A model generated the notes under the pieces. The model was not told where the DNA came from, did no database searches, and worked only from the letters and a program-made list of their open reading frames with translations. The position numbers and the translations under genes are program-made. DNA of 18,780 bases from JANOYC01 sp031428675 (GTDB lineage: Bacteria; Actinomycetota; Actinomycetes; Actinomycetales; Microbacteriaceae). Where the stretch lies: NCBI GenBank assembly GCA_031428675.1, contig JANOYC010000142.1, forward strand, positions 1 through 18,780. Direction: 5' to 3'. Positions 1-7,105 of the stretch are shown one piece after another; positions within the stretch are counted from its first letter, which is position 1, and every line of letters begins with the position of its first letter.

Positions 1-92
1 ACCCCCCCCCACCCACCCCCCCCCCCCCCTCTCCCCCGGTGTCCCATTTTCCTGATCAATTCCGCCCCCAATGCCCCCCTAAAGTGCTCACT
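1..92. other. C-homopolymer-rich window edge, no gene
   Basis: Bases 1-30 are 26 C, with A at 1, 11 and 15 and T at 30; further runs of five or six C follow near 33-37, 66-70 and 74-79. The next sequence is the 3' end of ispG. No hairpin followed by a T-tract is visible on either strand, so this is not a recognisable terminator. On the minus strand, reading out of ispG, it would be a G-run, which is what two-colour sequencing chemistry produces at low signal. It may therefore be an assembly-end artefact rather than genome sequence; a real low-complexity tract cannot be excluded. Confidence 0.6.
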
Positions 93-106
93 CGGCGGGA
101 GGGGAA

Positions 107-1255
107 TCAGGCGGTGACGACCTCGGGCGAGCCGATCGCGCCGGCTGGCATCTCAGCGGCGAGCCGATTGGCTTCTTCGATGAGCGTCGCGACGATGTCC
201 GCCTCAGGAACGGTCTTGATGACCTCTCCCTTGACGAAGATCTGCCCTCTGCCGTTTCCACTCGCGACACCAAGATCGGCTTCTCGCGCTTCCCCGGGCC
301 CGTTCACGACGCACCCCATGACCGCGACGCGCAACGGCACCGTCATTCCCTCAAGTCCGGCGGTCACATCATTCGCGAGGGTGTACACGTCGACCTGGGC
401 CCGGCCACAGCTGGGGCACGACACGATCTCGAGCCGGCGCTCTCGCAAGTTGAGCGACTGCAGAATCTGCAAGCCCACCTTCACTTCTTCGGCTGGCGGA
501 GCAGAAAGCGAGACACGAATGGTGTCTCCGATTCCTTCAGACAACAGGATGCCGAACGCCGTCGCGCTTTTAATCGTGCCTTGAAACGCGGGGCCGGCTT
601 CGGTCACGCCCAAATGCAGCGGCCAATCACCGCGCTCGGCGAGCTGGCGGTACGCCTTGACCATGACAATCGGGTCGTTGTGTTTGACCGAGATTTTGAA
701 GTCGTGGAAGTCGTGTTCCTCGAACAGGCTCGCCTCCCAGACCGCGCTCTCGACGAGCGCCTCCGCCGTTGCCTTGCCGTACTTCTGCAGCAGACTCGGC
801 TCCAGCGACCCAGCGTTTACGCCGATGCGAATCGAGACGTTGGCTGACTTGGCCGCCGCCGCGATCTTGCCGACCTGATCATCGAACTTGCGGATGTTGC
901 CCGGATTCACGCGCACGGCGCCGACGCCTGCGTCGATCGCCGCGAAGACGTAGCGCGGCTGGAAGTGGATGTCGGCGATGACCGGGATCTGACTCTTGGC
1001 GGCGATGATGTGCAACACATCGGCGTCGTCCTGGTGCGGCACGGCGACGCGCACGATGTCGCAGCCGGTTGCGGTCAATTCGGCGATCTGCTGCAGCGTC
1101 GCGTTGATGTTGGTCGTCTGGGTGGTTGTCATCGATTGCACGCTCACTGGGGCGTCGCCGCCGACCGCGACCTTCCCGACGTGGATCTGCCGAGTCTTGC
1201 GACGCGGGGCCAGTACTTCGGGGGCCTTGGGCATTCCGAGATTTATAGCGGGCAC
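107..1255 (-). CDS. ispG: 4-hydroxy-3-methylbut-2-enyl diphosphate synthase (flavodoxin), IspG/GcpE
   Basis: This is the penultimate enzyme of the MEP isoprenoid pathway. It reductively converts 2-C-methyl-D-erythritol 2,4-cyclodiphosphate to HMBPP in the cytoplasm, using a [4Fe-4S] cluster. The 382-residue protein has the TIM-barrel N-terminal part (VQSMTTTQT near residue 40, then DIVRVAVP and ADIHF) and the C-terminal cluster domain. The cluster ligands are visible: SCPSC gives Cys280 and Cys283, GCVVNGPGE gives Cys315 and Glu322, with the same spacing as in the E. coli enzyme. The start is GTG at 1255; an in-frame ATG at 1234 is an alternative. It lies 23 bp downstream of the rseP-type protease gene, the usual actinobacterial order. 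A TAAGCT hexamer just before the start could give it its own leaderless transcript. Confidence 0.97.
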   Translation of the reverse strand: MPAINLGMPKAPEVLAPRRKTRQIHVGKVAVGGDAPVSVQSMTTTQTTNINATLQQIAELTATGCDIVRVAVPHQDDADVLHIIAAKSQIPVIADIHFQPRYVFAAIDAGVGAVRVNPGNIRKFDDQVGKIAAAAKSANVSIRIGVNAGSLEPSLLQKYGKATAEALVESAVWEASLFEEHDFHDFKISVKHNDPIVMVKAYRQLAERGDWPLHLGVTEAGPAFQGTIKSATAFGILLSEGIGDTIRVSLSAPPAEEVKVGLQILQSLNLRERRLEIVSCPSCGRAQVDVYTLANDVTAGLEGMTVPLRVAVMGCVVNGPGEAREADLGVASGNGRGQIFVKGEVIKTVPEADIVATLIEEANRLAAEMPAGAIGSPEVVTA

Positions 1256-1261
1256 CGTGCC

Positions 1262-1267
1262 AGCTTA
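1262..1267 (-). promoter_or_regulatory. Possible -10 element for ispG (TAAGCT)
   Basis: TAAGCT reads on the minus strand and ends 6 nt before the GTG start of ispG, so transcription would begin at or next to the start codon. No -35 match is evident upstream, in the end of the protease gene. An inverted repeat CCAGC/GCTGG (1260-1264 and 1273-1277, 8-nt spacer) overlaps it and could instead be a small intercistronic hairpin. ispG may simply be read through from rseP. Confidence 0.3.
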
Positions 1268-1278
1268 GTTCGGCTGGT

Positions 1279-2604
1279 CTAGAGGATGCTGATGGGCTTC
1301 ACGAGGTCCGCGTAGATGAGCAGCACACTCATTCCGCCGAGAAGAATGACGACCGCGAACGTGACGGGCAGCACTTTCGCCACATCAACCGGCCCGGGGT
1401 CGGGTCGGCGGGCAAGCTTCGACAGCCACCGCCTGAGCCCTTCCCACAGTGCTCCAGCGACGTGCCCGCCGTCGAGCGGCATGAGCGGGATCAGGTTGAA
1501 GACGAACAGTGCAACATTGAGGGATGCGAGCAGGCCGACGAGCGCCGCAGCGCGCTCGGCCCACGGCACCGAGTTGATGCTCGCGATCTCACCGGCGAGG
1601 CGCCCGACACCGACGACACTCACCGGGCCGTTGGGGTCGCGCTCGTCTGGGCCGAAGGCCGCGTTGGCGACGTCGATGAGTCGCTGCGGCAGGTTCAGGA
1701 TGATGGTGGCCACCTGCGCGATGTTGTCGCCGACCGCGGGCAGCACGCTCGTGAGCGGTTGCTGAACGATGACGGATGCCGGCCCGATGCCCAGAAATCC
1801 CACCTTGTGGGTCTGCGGCGTTCCATCCGGATTCTCTTGGATCTGCCCATTGTCGTCGGTCACGTACCGCTCGGTGAGAAGCGGAGTCGCGATCAGTTCG
1901 ACCTCAACGCCATCGCGGTCGACGACAACGACAAGTTCGTCGCCGGCGGCCTCCCGGATGAGTTCGATGGTCTGATTCCAGGAAGTGACGGCCTCTCCGT
2001 TCATCGAGACGAGCCTGTCGCCCGGACGGATGCCCGCCGCCGCCGCCGGCGCCGCGGGGTCACTGGCCAGGCATTCTGTTTGCTCGCTCGTTGCGGGAAT
2101 CACGCACTCCGACACGCTGCCGATCGTGGTGCTCGCTTGCGCGATGCCGAAGCCGCTCAGCAGCACCGCGTAGAGCGCTATCGCGATCAGCAGGTTCATC
2201 ATCGGTCCCCCGAGCATGATGATGATGCGCTTGTATACGGGCAGTTTGTAGAAGACGCGCTCCTCGTCACCGGTCGTGATCGATTCGGCGGATGCGGTGC
2301 GCGCGTCTTGAACGAGCGTCTGGAAGAATCCGGTGCTCGCCGTGCGGGCCGCGCCGCCTCGCGCTGGGGGGAACATCCCCGCCATCGAGATGTAACCGCC
2401 GAGCGGAATCGCCTTGAAACCGTATTCGGTTTCTCCGAAGCGCCGAGAGAAGAGGGTGGGACCGAACCCGATCATGTATTGCCCGACTTTGACACCGAAC
2501 TTCTTCGCCGGGTATAGGTGACCGACCTCGTGCAGACCGATCGATACAGCGAGCCCGACCACGACGATCAGGATGCCGAGCAGATAGAGAAGTACCGATT
2601 CCAC
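1279..2604 (-). CDS. rseP: Site-2 intramembrane metalloprotease, RseP/Rip1 family (M50)
   Basis: This is an integral membrane zinc protease that cleaves transmembrane substrates inside the bilayer, typically anti-sigma factors (RseP of E. coli, Rip1 of Mycobacterium). Its own substrate cannot be told from this window. The 441-residue protein starts with a hydrophobic helix carrying the HEVGH zinc motif at residues 25-29. A second membrane segment follows LGGPMMNLLIA, then a periplasmic PDZ-like part (GIRPGDRLVSMNGEAVTSWNQ). The C-terminal membrane segments carry NLIPLMPLDGGH, which supplies the third zinc ligand, and the protein ends in a hydrophobic helix. Start is GTG, with no Shine-Dalgarno but a TACAGT hexamer 7 nt upstream. 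ispG follows. dxr, the usual upstream neighbour, is separated here by two opposite-strand genes. Confidence 0.95.
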   Translation of the reverse strand: MESVLLYLLGILIVVVGLAVSIGLHEVGHLYPAKKFGVKVGQYMIGFGPTLFSRRFGETEYGFKAIPLGGYISMAGMFPPARGGAARTASTGFFQTLVQDARTASAESITTGDEERVFYKLPVYKRIIIMLGGPMMNLLIAIALYAVLLSGFGIAQASTTIGSVSECVIPATSEQTECLASDPAAPAAAAGIRPGDRLVSMNGEAVTSWNQTIELIREAAGDELVVVVDRDGVEVELIATPLLTERYVTDDNGQIQENPDGTPQTHKVGFLGIGPASVIVQQPLTSVLPAVGDNIAQVATIILNLPQRLIDVANAAFGPDERDPNGPVSVVGVGRLAGEIASINSVPWAERAAALVGLLASLNVALFVFNLIPLMPLDGGHVAGALWEGLRRWLSKLARRPDPGPVDVAKVLPVTFAVVILLGGMSVLLIYADLVKPISIL

Positions 2605-2611
2605 GGGCCTA

Positions 2612-2617
2612 ACTGTA
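2612..2617 (-). promoter_or_regulatory. Possible -10 element of the protease gene (TACAGT), leaderless
   Basis: TACAGT on the minus strand ends 7 nt before the GTG start, and no Shine-Dalgarno is seen, which fits a leaderless mRNA. No convincing -35 is present. It lies in the 68-bp divergent region shared with the kinase gene. Confidence 0.4.
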
Positions 2618-2658
2618 TCCGCGCAATGGTAGAGATTCGCTGTGCTCTACCGCACGGG

Positions 2659-2664
2659 TACGAT
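2659..2664 (+). promoter_or_regulatory. Possible -10 element of the kinase gene (TACGAT), leaderless
   Basis: TACGAT ends 8 nt before the GTG start. A weak -35-like TTCGCT lies at 2636-2641, giving a 17-bp spacer. No Shine-Dalgarno precedes the GTG, so a leaderless or near-leaderless transcript is likely. Confidence 0.45.
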
Positions 2665-2672
2665 GGACTACC

Positions 2673-3983
2673 GTGACAGCCCAAACAGATCCGTCGCTCA
2701 CCCCCGACGATCGCACGGGGCAAACGCTCGCCGGCCGGTACGTTCTCGAGTCCCTCATTGGCGTGGGCGGTATGTCGTCGGTGTACCGCGCCGAAGACAG
2801 TTCGCTCGGAAGAACCGTGGCAATCAAGATGTTCTCGCCCGCGCTCGCGAGCGCGGACGACCTGCGACGCCAGCAGGACGAGGTGCGGATGCTCGCCGCG
2901 CTCAACCATCCTTCGCTGGTGACTCTCTTCGACGCGGTCGCCGACGATGACGGCCGAGCGTTTCTCGTTCTGGAGTTCGTGGAGGGCGACGATCTGCGCG
3001 AGCGGCTCATCCAAGACTCCGTCGACATCAACGACACAGTCGCGATCGGCATCGACATTGCGAGCGCACTCTCCTATGTTCACGAGCGCGGGGTGGTGCA
3101 CCGCGACATCAAGCCGGGCAACATCCTTGTGACCGCGTCGAGCACGGTGCCAGGCGCGCTTGCCGGCAAGCTCGCCGATTTCGGCATCGCCCGCCTGATC
3201 GATGCCGCTCGGATCACGATGACGGGCTCGGTGCTCGGCACCGCCAGTTACCTCAGCCCGGAGCAAGCTCTCGGCCACCACGTCACCTCGGCGAGTGACA
3301 TCTATTCGCTGGGCCTCGTGTTGCTCGAATGCCTCACCGGCGAGAAGTCGTTCCCTGGCAACGGCGTCGAAGCGGCGATCGCGCGCCTGTCTCGCGATCC
3401 AGTGATTCCCGACAACATCGAGCCGCGCGTGGCCCAATTGCTCTCGGCGATGACGGCCCGCGAACCCCTCGATCGCCCCACCGCGGCCGAGGTGACGACG
3501 CGGCTGCGAGACCTCGCTGTCGCGGGTCTCGACGCTGACATTCGCGGCGACCGTGGGTTAGCGGCCGAGTACGACCCAACCATCGCCATGCCCGTCGCCG
3601 ATGAGACCGCGGTGATGACGGCATCAGCCGATGCTGATGCGACTGCCGCGATGACCGGTGCAGACACGACAGCCGCGATGACCGCGACCACCGTCATGCC
3701 CACTCCGACCATGCGCTTCCCGGGAACGCCAGCTACGCCCGCCATTTCAGTCACGCAGACTCGACCGCCGAAAAGCGCCCCAATCTCCCGACCCCGCGAT
3801 AACCGAATGTGGCTGGTCGCGGCGGGCATCGCGGCCGCGCTCGTTGTCGTCGCCATTGCGGTGTCGTCGAACGCGACGCTGTCGCCCAGCCCGACGCCAA
3901 CAGCGCCCGCGATCGAGTACCCAGCCGTCGAGGGCACGCTGGGAGAGCACCTCACGATCCTCCAGGAGAGCGTCGCACCATGA
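2673..3983 (+). CDS. Transmembrane Ser/Thr protein kinase (PknB-like, no PASTA domains)
   Basis: This is a Hanks-type Ser/Thr kinase of 436 residues. The cytoplasmic catalytic domain spans about residues 20-280: glycine loop GVGGMSSVY (30-38), ATP lysine Lys52 in AIK, catalytic loop HRDIKPGN (143-150, Asp145), DFG at 169-171, and an activation loop with TMTGSVLGTASYLSPEQ. Residues 301-347 form a linker rich in Thr-Ala-Met repeats. One transmembrane helix runs from about 379 to 402, followed by a short external tail of about 35 residues ending at the stop. Classical sensor domains such as PASTA are absent. The start is GTG. The stop overlaps the ATG of the downstream lipoprotein gene by 4 nt, so the two are very likely co-translated and may form a kinase/external-partner pair. 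The substrate is unknown. Confidence 0.93.
   Translation: MTAQTDPSLTPDDRTGQTLAGRYVLESLIGVGGMSSVYRAEDSSLGRTVAIKMFSPALASADDLRRQQDEVRMLAALNHPSLVTLFDAVADDDGRAFLVLEFVEGDDLRERLIQDSVDINDTVAIGIDIASALSYVHERGVVHRDIKPGNILVTASSTVPGALAGKLADFGIARLIDAARITMTGSVLGTASYLSPEQALGHHVTSASDIYSLGLVLLECLTGEKSFPGNGVEAAIARLSRDPVIPDNIEPRVAQLLSAMTAREPLDRPTAAEVTTRLRDLAVAGLDADIRGDRGLAAEYDPTIAMPVADETAVMTASADADATAAMTGADTTAAMTATTVMPTPTMRFPGTPATPAISVTQTRPPKSAPISRPRDNRMWLVAAGIAAALVVVAIAVSSNATLSPSPTPTAPAIEYPAVEGTLGEHLTILQESVAP
3573..3713 (+). repeat. Thr-Ala-Met repeat linker within the kinase (residues 301-347)
   Basis: Between kinase domain and membrane helix the protein repeats a short motif of Thr, one or two small residues and Met: DPTIAMP, ETAVMT, DATAAMT, DTTAAMT, ATTVMPT and PTPTM. 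Several copies are preceded by Asp or Glu. It is low-complexity sequence, but the Thr-x-x-Met spacing is regular, as would be expected of a multi-site phosphoacceptor segment. Confidence 0.55.
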
Positions 3984-4381
3984 GAATCTTCCTCGCAACA
4001 ATCCTTCTCGCCCTGCTGGCCGGGTGCGCGCAAAGTGCGCCGAGCTACTCCCCCGAGGCCGCGTCGGAGCTCCAGAAGCAGGTGCTCGCGGTCAGTGAAG
4101 CGTCGGCTGCGGGTGAGCTCGAGGGCACGCTCACTCGACTCGATGAACTCGAGGCAATGGCGAACGCCGCCCGTGCAGACGAGTCGATCAGCGCCGAACG
4201 CCACACCGCGATTCTCGCCGCCATCGCGCTTGTGCGCGCCGACATCACGGCCGCCATCACCGTTCGGGACACCCCTCCCCCCGCTCCCGCGCCAGCGCCG
4301 GTCGAGGAGGAGCCTGACGAGAGCCGCGGCAACTCCGACGAAAAAGGCAACTCGGACAAGAACGACAAAGACGACGACTGA
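3980..4381 (+). CDS. Small lipoprotein with acidic C-terminal tail, kinase-linked
   Basis: I do not recognise the family of this 133-residue protein. It begins with a lipoprotein signal peptide: Arg2, a hydrophobic core and the lipobox LLAGC with Cys16 as lipidation site, so the mature protein should be anchored on the outer face of the membrane. Residues about 25-90 look helical (alternating Leu/Ala/Glu with LEGTLTRLDELEAMA). A proline-alanine hinge (PPPAPAPAP) follows, then a highly charged tail containing GNSDEKGNSDKNDKDDD. The start ATG overlaps the kinase stop (ATGA). An AGGAG about 11 nt upstream is a plausible ribosome binding site. The overlap suggests translational coupling and a role connected to the kinase, perhaps as an external partner. 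It converges on dxr with only 6 bp between the stops. Confidence 0.85.
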   Translation: MRIFLATILLALLAGCAQSAPSYSPEAASELQKQVLAVSEASAAGELEGTLTRLDELEAMANAARADESISAERHTAILAAIALVRADITAAITVRDTPPPAPAPAPVEEEPDESRGNSDEKGNSDKNDKDDD

Positions 4382-4387
4382 GCCACG

Positions 4388-5467
4388 TCAGCTGCGGGCG
4401 ATTATTGCATCCGCCTCGGCGCGCGCCCAGCGTTCGGCATCGAGGACGCCCTCGAGCGATAACTCGCCACCGGTGTGCGCCTCGACGACTCGAGTAACGG
4501 TGTCGAGTATGCTCAGAAACGGCACAGTCCCCGCGTGGAACGCCAACACGGCCTGCTCGTTCGCTGCATTGAATACCGCCGGCCAGGTGGAGCCGGCCCT
4601 TCCGACCTGCTTGGCGAGTTCGACCGCCGGGAACGCCTCGCTGTCGAGAGGCTCGAACGTCCACGTGGAGGCGCGGGTCCAGTCGAGGGGCGCGCCCACC
4701 CCGGGCACCCGCCGCGGCCAGTCGAGCCCGAGTGAAATCGGCAGCCGCATGTCGGGGGGCGACGCCTGCGCGATCGTCGATCCGTCGACGAATTCCACCA
4801 TGGAGTGGACGATAGATTGCGGATGCACCGTCACGTCGATGTCGTCGTAGGCCACGTCGAAGAGCAAATGCGCTTCGATCACTTCGAGCCCCTTGTTCAC
4901 GAGGGTTGCCGAATTGGTCGTGATCACGAGTCCCATGTCCCAGGTCGGATGCGCCAAGGCATCCCTGGGAGTGACGTCGGCGAGCGACGCGCGTGATCGT
5001 CCGCGGAACGGTCCGCCGGAAGCAGTGAGCAAGAGCCGCCGCACCTCGCCCGCTGCGCCCGAACGAAGTGCTTGTGCGATCGCCGAGTGCTCGGAGTCGA
5101 CAGGGACGATCTGACCGGGCGCCGCGAGCCTCGTCACGAGCTCACCACCGACGATGAGGCTTTCCTTGTTGGCGAGAGCGAGCGTGGCTCCCGATTCGAG
5201 CGCGGCGAGCGTGGGGCCGAGCCCGACAGAACCGGTGATGCCGTTGAGCACGACGTCTGCTGACACCGACCGCACGAGTTGCGTTGCCTCGTCGGCGCCG
5301 AGAGCAACGTCGTTGATGCCGAATTTCTCGGCCTGAGCGGTCACGAGGTCGCGGTTGGATCCCGCGGCAAGTCCGACGAGTTCGAAACGATCGGGGTGCG
5401 CTTCGATGACCTCGAGCGCTTGCACACCGATCGATCCGGTCGACCCCAGAACGATGACTCTTCGCAC
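4388..5467 (-). CDS. dxr: 1-deoxy-D-xylulose 5-phosphate reductoisomerase (Dxr/IspC)
   Basis: This is the second enzyme of the MEP pathway. It isomerises and reduces DXP to MEP with NADPH and a divalent metal, and is the fosmidomycin target. The N-terminal Rossmann motif VLGSTGSIG, the ANKESLI segment, SEH in the metal-binding region, TASGGPF and HPQSIVHSMVEF are all visible. I place the start at GTG 5467 (359 residues, beginning VRRVIVLGSTGSIG); an in-frame TTG lies two codons upstream at 5473. GTG is preferred because a TAGGTT hexamer ends 6 nt upstream, matching the leaderless pattern of other genes here. The gene follows the FKBP lipoprotein gene closely. The protease and ispG, normally immediately downstream, are displaced by the kinase-lipoprotein pair. 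Confidence 0.96.
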   Translation of the reverse strand: MRRVIVLGSTGSIGVQALEVIEAHPDRFELVGLAAGSNRDLVTAQAEKFGINDVALGADEATQLVRSVSADVVLNGITGSVGLGPTLAALESGATLALANKESLIVGGELVTRLAAPGQIVPVDSEHSAIAQALRSGAAGEVRRLLLTASGGPFRGRSRASLADVTPRDALAHPTWDMGLVITTNSATLVNKGLEVIEAHLLFDVAYDDIDVTVHPQSIVHSMVEFVDGSTIAQASPPDMRLPISLGLDWPRRVPGVGAPLDWTRASTWTFEPLDSEAFPAVELAKQVGRAGSTWPAVFNAANEQAVLAFHAGTVPFLSILDTVTRVVEAHTGGELSLEGVLDAERWARAEADAIIARS

Positions 5468-5473
5468 GAGCAA

Positions 5474-5479
5474 AACCTA
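5474..5479 (-). promoter_or_regulatory. Possible -10 element of dxr (TAGGTT)
   Basis: TAGGTT on the minus strand lies 6 nt before GTG 5467 in the 29-bp gap after the FKBP gene. There is no Shine-Dalgarno upstream of the start. The -35 would fall in the end of the FKBP gene, where no good match is seen. Read-through from the FKBP gene is also possible. Confidence 0.35.
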
Positions 5480-5496
5480 CCGGGGCCGACCGCGAC

Positions 5497-6480
5497 TCAG
5501 GCGATTCCGAGAATATCGATCAGGAACACAAGCGTCTTTCCGGCCAGGGCCGCAGTGTTCTCGTCGCTCGCCTCGCCGTAGGCGAGTGCCGGTGGAATCA
5601 CCACGAGAACCTGCGATCCGACGGTCTGGCCCTCGAGCGCCTGTGTGAAGCCCGGGATGAGGCCAGTGGTCTGGAACGTGGCTGGTGCGGCCGCAGCGCC
5701 GTCGGTTCCCCAGCTCTGGTCGAAGATCTCCTTGTTGTCCCACTGCACGCCCTGGTAGTTGAGCACAACGGAGTCGGCGCTTTCGACTTCAGCGCCGTCG
5801 CCTTTCTTGAGCACGGCGATCTGCAACTCGGAAGGCGCATCCCCGTCGGGCAAGGTCACGGTCGGCGTGCCGTCAGCGTCGTCGGCGATCACTACCTCGA
5901 TGCCGGGGAAGTCTTCGGGCAGCGGCTGGTCGGTGCCGTCCGCTTTGGGCAGTGGCGCTATCGGCGTCGACACGTCGACGATGTCGGCCACCACGACCAG
6001 GGAGTCTTCCGCGGTCATCCCGAGCTGGCTGAGCGCCTCTTCCGCGAGCCCGTCATCGGGTGAAATGACACCGACCACCCGGGATCCGACGGTCGAGCAG
6101 ATGAGAGTCTTGGTGAGCCCGGGGATGAGCGTTTCGTCGAGCGTCCACTCCGCCGGCGAGGCGTCGTCGTAGCTGGTGGCATCGATCACGTCGCCACTCG
6201 CACCGTTGAAAATCGAGTACTCGACGGTGACCTTGTCGCCGGTGTTGGCGAGTGCACCGTCACCGGTGGTAACGACCGTGCGTTCGGTGCTCGACGCGGT
6301 TACCGGGGCATCCATCGTCACCTCGGGCTTCGAGCCAAGATCGCCCGATACCGAGATGCTGTCCGACGACGTGCCCGCCGCGGTGACATCGCACGACGAG
6401 TCCTCGGCCGAGCCGCTCGTGCAACCCGCAAGCGACACGGCCAATCCCACGGCGACTACCAGTGCTGCTCCTGAGCGCAC
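5497..6480 (-). CDS. Lipoprotein FKBP-type peptidyl-prolyl cis-trans isomerase, tandem FKBP domains
   Basis: This 327-residue secreted lipoprotein should assist folding of exported proteins by proline isomerisation. The signal peptide ends in the lipobox SLAGC with Cys20. A C-terminal FKBP domain (about residues 210-327) is well conserved: VVLNYQGV, IFDQSW, LIPGFTQALEGQTVGSQVLVVIPPALAYG and the final LVFLIDILGI strand. Residues about 85-175 form a second, diverged FKBP-like unit (VTVEYSIFNG, LIPGLTKTLICSTVGSRVVGVISP) that lacks the PP-LAYG segment and is likely inactive. Start GTG is supported by GAAGAGG six bases upstream. It is 29 bp upstream of dxr and may share transcription with it. Confidence 0.93.
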   Translation of the reverse strand: MRSGAALVVAVGLAVSLAGCTSGSAEDSSCDVTAAGTSSDSISVSGDLGSKPEVTMDAPVTASSTERTVVTTGDGALANTGDKVTVEYSIFNGASGDVIDATSYDDASPAEWTLDETLIPGLTKTLICSTVGSRVVGVISPDDGLAEEALSQLGMTAEDSLVVVADIVDVSTPIAPLPKADGTDQPLPEDFPGIEVVIADDADGTPTVTLPDGDAPSELQIAVLKKGDGAEVESADSVVLNYQGVQWDNKEIFDQSWGTDGAAAAPATFQTTGLIPGFTQALEGQTVGSQVLVVIPPALAYGEASDENTAALAGKTLVFLIDILGIA

Positions 6481-6486
6481 GACATA

Positions 6487-6493
6487 CCTCTTC
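6487..6493 (-). promoter_or_regulatory. Ribosome binding site of the FKBP gene (GAAGAGG)
   Basis: GAAGAGG stands 6 nt upstream of the GTG at 6480 and fixes that start. A GATACT hexamer further upstream (6512-6517 on the minus strand) resembles a -10 but has no clear -35. Confidence 0.6.
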
Positions 6494-6585
6494 TGATCCT
6501 CGAGAAAACGAAGTATCCAGTCTGACGCATGTAGCGCTGAGCCTCTGACGCGAACGCTGAGGATCCGCCAAGCGTTTCGCGGCCA

Positions 6586-7056
6586 TCAACCGCGCACAAC
6601 GGTCGTCGCCCTGTGGTTCACAGGGAACGCGACCGACGACGCGATGAAGCATTTCTCGTTCGCCAGCGCATGGAGTTCCGTGGCCAGGGCGGGGTCTCCC
6701 GCCACTATGGTCACCCGAGGATTCAGCGTCGCCTGCGTGAACCGACCACCGCCATCGCGCGACTGTTCCATGGTCGCGGTCGCTGCGTCGAGGTATTCGA
6801 CCACGACGACCCCGTGCATCGCGGCCACGTGGAGGTAACTGAGCATGTGGCATTCGGCCAGTGCCGCTAACAGCAGGTCTTCGGGGTTCCAGCGTTCGAC
6901 GTCGCCCCGGAACGCGCGGTCGCTCGAACCGAGGATGGCGGGCTTCCCGTCGGCGGTCACGACGTGATCCCGCCCGTACGACTTGTAGTCGCGCGTTCCG
7001 ATTCCGCGCGCGCCGGTCCATTCAACGCGCACACGGTAGTGATGCTCCAGTCGCAT
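6586..7056 (-). CDS. OsmC/Ohr-family protein
   Basis: Members of this family are small thiol proteins, many of which reduce organic or fatty-acid hydroperoxides through two cysteines; not every member has been shown to be a peroxidase. The 156-residue protein carries both conserved cysteines in context: PEDLLLAALAECHM (Cys69) at the start of the central helix and ALANEKCFIASSV (Cys136). The start is set at ATG 7056 because GGAGG stands 6 nt before it; an in-frame upstream start at 7089 would add 11 residues and has no ribosome site. It is divergent from the GabT-like gene across 49 bp and is followed by a ~105-bp gap before the FKBP gene. The substrate and role in this cluster are unknown. 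Confidence 0.88.
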   Translation of the reverse strand: MRLEHHYRVRVEWTGARGIGTRDYKSYGRDHVVTADGKPAILGSSDRAFRGDVERWNPEDLLLAALAECHMLSYLHVAAMHGVVVVEYLDAATATMEQSRDGGGRFTQATLNPRVTIVAGDPALATELHALANEKCFIASSVAFPVNHRATTVVRG

Positions 7057-7062
7057 GTGCGT

Positions 7063-7067
7063 CCTCC
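7063..7067 (-). promoter_or_regulatory. Ribosome binding site of the OsmC-family gene (GGAGG)
   Basis: GGAGG on the minus strand with a 6-nt spacer to ATG 7056. It selects this start over the longer in-frame candidate at 7089. Confidence 0.7.
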
Positions 7068-7090
7068 GACTTCCCCGTATTCCCGGCACG

Positions 7091-7096
7091 TAGACT
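7091..7096 (+). promoter_or_regulatory. Possible -10 element of the gabT-like gene (TAGACT)
   Basis: TAGACT ends 9 nt before ATG 7106, and no Shine-Dalgarno is present between them. No clear -35 is seen. This suggests a leaderless or very short-leader transcript, divergent from the OsmC-family gene. Confidence 0.4.
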
Positions 7097-7105
7097 CATC
7101 TCACC

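Noticed and set aside
1462..2517. 351-residue plus-strand open frame opposite the site-2 protease gene
   Set aside because: Antisense shadow of GC-rich coding sequence; composition rich in Arg, Asp and Glu with no recognisable motif, and the minus strand carries a full M50 protease.
6481..6585. Intrinsic terminator downstream of the OsmC-family gene
   Set aside because: Imperfect repeats (CCTCAGCG and CGTCAGAGG) could pair only with mismatches and no T-tract follows.
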